Positions 57,248 to 60,226 of a stretch of DNA of 60,226 bases are shown in pieces; the stretch's first letter is position 1, and each line of letters starts with the position of its first letter. Below the pieces are notes generated by a model. That model was given only the letters and a program-made list of their open reading frames with translations. It was not told where the DNA came from and ran no database searches. The position numbers and the translations under genes were made by a program. Source of the stretch: a virus. The stretch spans positions 1 to 60,226 of IMG/VR virus record IMGVR_UViG_3300049216_000109, one strand, 5' to 3'.

Positions 57248-57457
57248 ATGAATAAGATAGTGGACATATCTAGATTAGCTAGAAACCATCTCAAGGAAGT
57301 TACGTTTCGATTCGATTCAACACATCAGACGCTAAGTATAGACTTCGAGAACGGCATTGTCGAAGCATTTGCTAGAGGTTCTGGAGCGTCAACTGAAGAA
57401 GCCGCTGAAGTAGTTGAGCGAGTCAGGAATTACATTAGAAGGTGGGGCTTTGACTAA
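57248..57457 (+). CDS. Hypothetical protein, 69 aa
   Basis: MNKIVDISRLARNHLKEVTF, beta-like middle and C-terminal helix (EEAAEVVERVRNYIRRWGF). GAGG precedes the ATG. First gene of the right-end early operon; unrecognised. Confidence 0.6.
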   Translation: MNKIVDISRLARNHLKEVTFRFDSTHQTLSIDFENGIVEAFARGSGASTEEAAEVVERVRNYIRRWGFD

Positions 57458-57642
57458 TGGACAAATATCAGTTCACGTACTTCATAGTTCAACTGAGTTC
57501 TTTAGGCTGGCTCACTGTAAATGGGACAGAATGGGTCGAGACTTCAGATGAGAAAGAAGCTATCCAGTTCCACAGGTATCGAGACGCACTAGCCGTACTA
57601 GAGGGTTTCTTTTACGGTAACGGGATAATTCACGGGAGGTAG
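57457..57642 (+). CDS. Hypothetical protein, 61 aa
   Basis: It overlaps the previous stop by one base (TAATG). MDKYQFTYFIVQLSSLGWLT suggests an alpha/beta fold. Unrecognised. Confidence 0.6.
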   Translation: MDKYQFTYFIVQLSSLGWLTVNGTEWVETSDEKEAIQFHRYRDALAVLEGFFYGNGIIHGR

Positions 57643-57643
57643 T

Positions 57644-57844
57644 ATGTCTTTATCAACGAGAGAGCGTCAAGATAATAATCGAGCGCTTCAACAGCTTGAG
57701 AGTATAGTCGCAGCTATCAAGAGAGTTACCTTGTCTGATAAGGACAATGTTCTAAACAATGGTGAAGTAACTCTCATACATACTTTCGCTTTAGACTTAG
57801 CCTATAGAATAAAGCTTCGGAGGGAGAAACATGAAAGTTGGTAG
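57644..57844 (+). CDS. Hypothetical protein, 66 aa
   Basis: All-helical and charged (RQDNNRALQQLESIVAAIKR). GGGAGG upstream of the ATG. Unrecognised. Confidence 0.6.
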   Translation: MSLSTRERQDNNRALQQLESIVAAIKRVTLSDKDNVLNNGEVTLIHTFALDLAYRIKLRREKHESW

Positions 57845-57858
57845 CAAGGAGAACAATT

Positions 57859-58326
57859 ATGGGAAATAACAAAATAGCTTGGTACTCAATTCTAGATGAG
57901 AGAGAGAAGTCAGAATTGATCGGTTGGATTCGCGACGGCTCAACTTCATATGAAGACATCGCTCAGATGTATGGTCGTAAACCTTATGACATAGGAAACT
58001 TCGCTAGTTCTATGGGAATAGTAAGAAGGCCTCGAGGGTCGAAGAATAAAGAACCTGAGATAAACCTCACAGATCTAAAGAGTATTGACCGAAAGCTTGA
58101 AGAGTCTCTTAAGAAGATTGAAGATGAGAAGAGACTTATCGAGGAGTTGAAGGCAAAGAGAGCAGAACTCTCGGTACGGTTTGAATGGGACGATAGTGAT
58201 GTACTCGTATTTGGTATCAAAGCAGGACAACCTATGAGAGCTTCAGCTAGGGAATGGATACAATTTCTAAACTTAGAGGGCGCCCGTAAGTTGAGAGAAT
58301 TCATCGCGAATAGGAGTATAGTGTGA
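57859..58326 (+). CDS. HTH and coiled-coil protein, 155 aa
   Basis: Start MGNNKIAWYSILDEREKSEL follows AAGGAG. TSYEDIAQMYGRKPYDIGNFASSMGI looks like a helix-turn-helix; KLEESLKKIEDEKRLIEELKAK is a coiled coil; a C-terminal alpha/beta part follows. A DNA-binding regulator is likely. Confidence 0.6.
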   Translation: MGNNKIAWYSILDEREKSELIGWIRDGSTSYEDIAQMYGRKPYDIGNFASSMGIVRRPRGSKNKEPEINLTDLKSIDRKLEESLKKIEDEKRLIEELKAKRAELSVRFEWDDSDVLVFGIKAGQPMRASAREWIQFLNLEGARKLREFIANRSIV

Positions 58327-58378
58327 GAACAGACATAGGACTCGGGTGGTCGGTTATTAATTTCGATTGGAGGAGTAA

Positions 58379-59494
58379 GTGAAAACCATAGAACTATCGA
58401 TGACGACCAACTACGTAAACTCTTGGACATTCAAAGAAGCTATACGTGAGATTCTACAAAACTGTATAGATCAGGAGATTGTTAACCCAGACAATAAAGT
58501 AGAAGTTCACTACGAGAGTGAAAGTCAGAAACTGATCATCACCAACACACTATCTACATTAGATCGCAAGTCTCTGCTACTCGGTGCTTCTACTAAGAGT
58601 GATGATGCTCAGACTGTCGGTAAGTTCGGCGAAGGTTATAAACTAGCGCTATTAGTACTGTGTCGGTTGGGTTACAAAGTTAAGATTCTTAACTACGGTA
58701 AGAAAGAGAAGTGGACACCTGCAATCCGTAGGAGTAAGCAGTTTGAATCTGAAGTACTTTGTATAGACATTGAGAAGTACATCTTTACTAGTGTTCCTGA
58801 CGCTAATCTCTCGTTCGTAATTCACGATGTTACGGAGGAAGAGTATCGAGAAGTAGTCGAGCGAACGCTTCAACTTCAAGAGGTTAGCGACTCTTCTAGG
58901 CTATTTAGTGAATATGGTGAAGTTCTCCTGAGTGACACCCACGCTAAGTCACTATTTGTCAATGGACTGTTTATCTGTAGAGTAGATAAACTACAACATG
59001 GTTATAACTTCAAACCACAGTACATTAACCTAGATCGAGATAGAAGCGTAGTGAGAGACTTTGATCTATTCTGGTTAACAAGTCAAGTGTGGATATCTTT
59101 ATGGAAAGAGAATAAAGAGCTAGTTGAGGATATGATCGAGAGTGGTGTTCATGAGATTGAGTACATTCAAAACTTAGGCTCTTACTCAATCAATGACTCG
59201 TTGTTAGACCGATTCATAAGCAAATACGGTAGTGACTCAGTTCCTGTAACGAATGATGATCAAGTCAAATTAGCTAAAGAGTCTGGACGTAAGCCAGTTA
59301 TCGTGTCACAGTCATACTATACTGGAATTACGTCTTCCGCGCTATATTCTAACAGGTATCCTACTCAGAAAGTAAAATCTCCGCGTGAGATACTTCAAGA
59401 TTTCTACGATGAGTATAGTGTAGAGTTAGCTGGAGTTGTTGGTGAGGCTTTTGAGAAAATAATTGAGACATCAGAAGGATGGGAGGTGAAGTAG
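58379..59494 (+). CDS. GHKL (HSP90-like) ATPase, 371 aa
   Basis: EILQNCIDQE (N-box Glu24, Asn28) and VGKFGEGYKLALLVL (G-box) define the Bergerat ATP-binding fold of gyrase, Hsp90, MutL and histidine kinases. The middle (FVNGLFICRV) and helical C-terminus show no kinase or topoisomerase domain. Stand-alone phage GHKL ATPases are known but not understood. GTG start with GGAGG upstream. Confidence 0.8.
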   Translation: MKTIELSMTTNYVNSWTFKEAIREILQNCIDQEIVNPDNKVEVHYESESQKLIITNTLSTLDRKSLLLGASTKSDDAQTVGKFGEGYKLALLVLCRLGYKVKILNYGKKEKWTPAIRRSKQFESEVLCIDIEKYIFTSVPDANLSFVIHDVTEEEYREVVERTLQLQEVSDSSRLFSEYGEVLLSDTHAKSLFVNGLFICRVDKLQHGYNFKPQYINLDRDRSVVRDFDLFWLTSQVWISLWKENKELVEDMIESGVHEIEYIQNLGSYSINDSLLDRFISKYGSDSVPVTNDDQVKLAKESGRKPVIVSQSYYTGITSSALYSNRYPTQKVKSPREILQDFYDEYSVELAGVVGEAFEKIIETSEGWEVK

Positions 59495-59713
59495 ATGAAC
59501 CTATTTAACATACCAGAAAAGACAAGAGCCCTAGCTACTATAAGCTTAGAGATAGATCAGCAGGCTAGAACGATGAATGCTTGTAATTACGCTATACAAG
59601 TTCTTAAAGAAACAGGACTACTAGAGGTAGATTTTCTTAAAGAAGAGTTTGCAAGAGCCTCTAAAATGGTCGTTAGTCTAATGGTTGCAAAGGAAATATG
59701 GGAGAACAAATGA
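59495..59713 (+). CDS. Hypothetical protein, 72 aa
   Basis: Helical throughout (ALATISLEIDQQARTMNACNY). It begins directly at the GHKL stop; its TGA overlaps the next ATG. Unrecognised. Confidence 0.6.
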   Translation: MNLFNIPEKTRALATISLEIDQQARTMNACNYAIQVLKETGLLEVDFLKEEFARASKMVVSLMVAKEIWENK

Positions 59714-59964
59714 GTAGACCTATTGAAGACCATGAGATTCTAGATATGATCGAATTTATTCGAGCTTCTGTATTAGGAATCGGGATTAGATCTAATCTGG
59801 AGGCGATGCTTCTAGAGTTATTTGAGTATAGGATGCGTTCTAATCAAATGAATGCTGAGAGAACTAGAAGTTTTATTAGACCAATAAATTGTCTAGACAC
59901 AATTGAAGGGGCTACTAATCCTTTTATTAAGAGGAAAACTATGACAAAGAATGGAAGATGTTAA
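59710..59964 (+). CDS. Hypothetical protein, 84 aa
   Basis: ATG 59710 (MSRPIEDHEIL) overlaps the previous stop and has GGGAG upstream; ATG 59698 is an alternative. Helical, with a basic tail (KRKTMTKNGRC). Unrecognised; last complete gene before the repeat junction. Confidence 0.6.
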   Translation: MSRPIEDHEILDMIEFIRASVLGIGIRSNLEAMLLELFEYRMRSNQMNAERTRSFIRPINCLDTIEGATNPFIKRKTMTKNGRC

Positions 59965-59966
59965 AC

Positions 59967-60226
59967 ATGCTGCCTTCTTTTAAAGAGTATAAAGTGACCC
60001 TCAAAATGACCCCCAAAACTTGGGAGTTTATATTTAGATTTCTGGGCCCGGTACGTGAGTTGGTCGGAGGCGCGGCCGGGCGGCGGAAACATCTGCCCCA
60101 GGCTTTTCCCCTAGCGTCGCGCGATGTCCCCCGTTGCGATGTCCCCCGTTGCGATGTCCCCCGTTGCGATGTCCCCCGTTGCGATGTCCCCCGTTGCGAT
60201 GTCCCCCGTTGCGATGTCCCCCGTTG
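59967..60226 (+). CDS. Junction-spanning ORF with VPRCD pentapeptide repeats (partial)
   Basis: ATG at 59967 follows a weak GGAAGA site. About 53 codons precede the 15-bp array, which is read as Val-Pro-Arg-Cys-Asp repeats. If the circle is closed, the frame continues into 1-80 and ends at TGA 81-83, giving a protein of roughly 110 residues. All six frames of the repeat are stop-free, so openness alone is weak evidence. Composition changes sharply near 60030, from AT-rich to GC-rich. No function is suggested. Confidence 0.35.
   Translation, partial: MLPSFKEYKVTLKMTPKTWEFIFRFLGPVRELVGGAAGRRKHLPQAFPLASRDVPRCDVPRCDVPRCDVPRCDVPRCDVPRCDVPR
60121..60226. repeat. 15-bp tandem repeat array, right end
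   Basis: After GCGAT at 60121-60125 there are six full copies of GTCCCCCGTTGCGAT (60126-60215) and an 11-bp partial copy. The last 11 bases equal the first 11 of the window, as expected for an assembly overlap on a circular or terminally redundant molecule. True copy number is uncertain because short reads collapse such arrays. Confidence 0.95.

Overview
The window is the apparently complete, circularly permuted genome of a tailed phage with a contractile tail (a small myovirus of about 60 kb). A 15-bp tandem repeat occurs at both ends, so the circle was most likely opened inside one repeat array. The tail sheath, tail tube, spike, baseplate J-like, portal, MuF, capsid and terminase genes identify the virion. 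No integrase, recombinase or partition gene was seen, so a lytic lifestyle is the simplest reading. The host is not identifiable from sequence. The replication and virion genes are AT-rich, with many ATA and AGA codons. Several accessory genes are GC-richer (169-507, about 3.6-8.3 kb, 20784-21164, 29.3-31.8 kb), and two tail-end genes carry bacterial signal peptides. An acidobacterial or similar soil Gram-negative host is only a weak guess.

Layout. 1-1.1 kb: small minus-strand early genes, each behind its own sigma70-like promoter. 1.15-2.2 kb: two plus-strand promoters of the same family, a GC-rich structured transcript without a gene, and small early genes. 2.2-2.8 kb: non-coding, with a perfect 31-bp inverted repeat enclosing GGTAACA iterons (candidate origin or MITE-like element). 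2.8-12.3 kb: accessory region of small, often translationally coupled genes, including Ala-rich and Cys-rich low-complexity proteins, an Ea22-like protein, zinc knuckles, a Cro-like repressor and a pyrimidine-dimer glycosylase homologue. It ends with a tRNA with anticodon CAT. 12.6-27.6 kb: plus-strand replication and nucleotide genes: SNF2-like helicase, ssDNA-binding-like protein, primase-polymerase, DnaQ-like exonuclease, UvrD-like helicase, nucleotide kinase fused to a UDG-like domain, ThyA homologue, dCMP deaminase, family A DNA polymerase, GT-B-like glycosyltransferase, PD-(D/E)XK nuclease and MazG-like hydrolase. 27.75-57.0 kb: minus-strand late genes from lysis and tail fibres through baseplate, tail, neck and capsid to portal and terminase. 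57.2-60 kb: a further plus-strand early operon including a GHKL ATPase.

How it may work together. One set of plus-strand early operons uses promoters with -35 TGTACA and another, near the left end, uses TTTACA behind a conserved GCTCACTTTTTTG. The main candidate for something new is a DNA base-modification pathway at 21.2-26.7 kb. The ThyA-like enzyme has Asp in place of the Asn that selects dUMP, as in T4 dCMP hydroxymethylase. It sits between a kinase/UDG-like fusion and a predicted GT-B glycosyltransferase, and the operon is preceded by a leader whose arms can form mutually exclusive helices. Other points to check are a composite hairpin family repeated in five intergenic spaces, a canonical -1 frameshift site in the tail chaperone gene, an ADP-ribosyltransferase-like gene between the terminase genes, and a protein with cysteine at every third residue.
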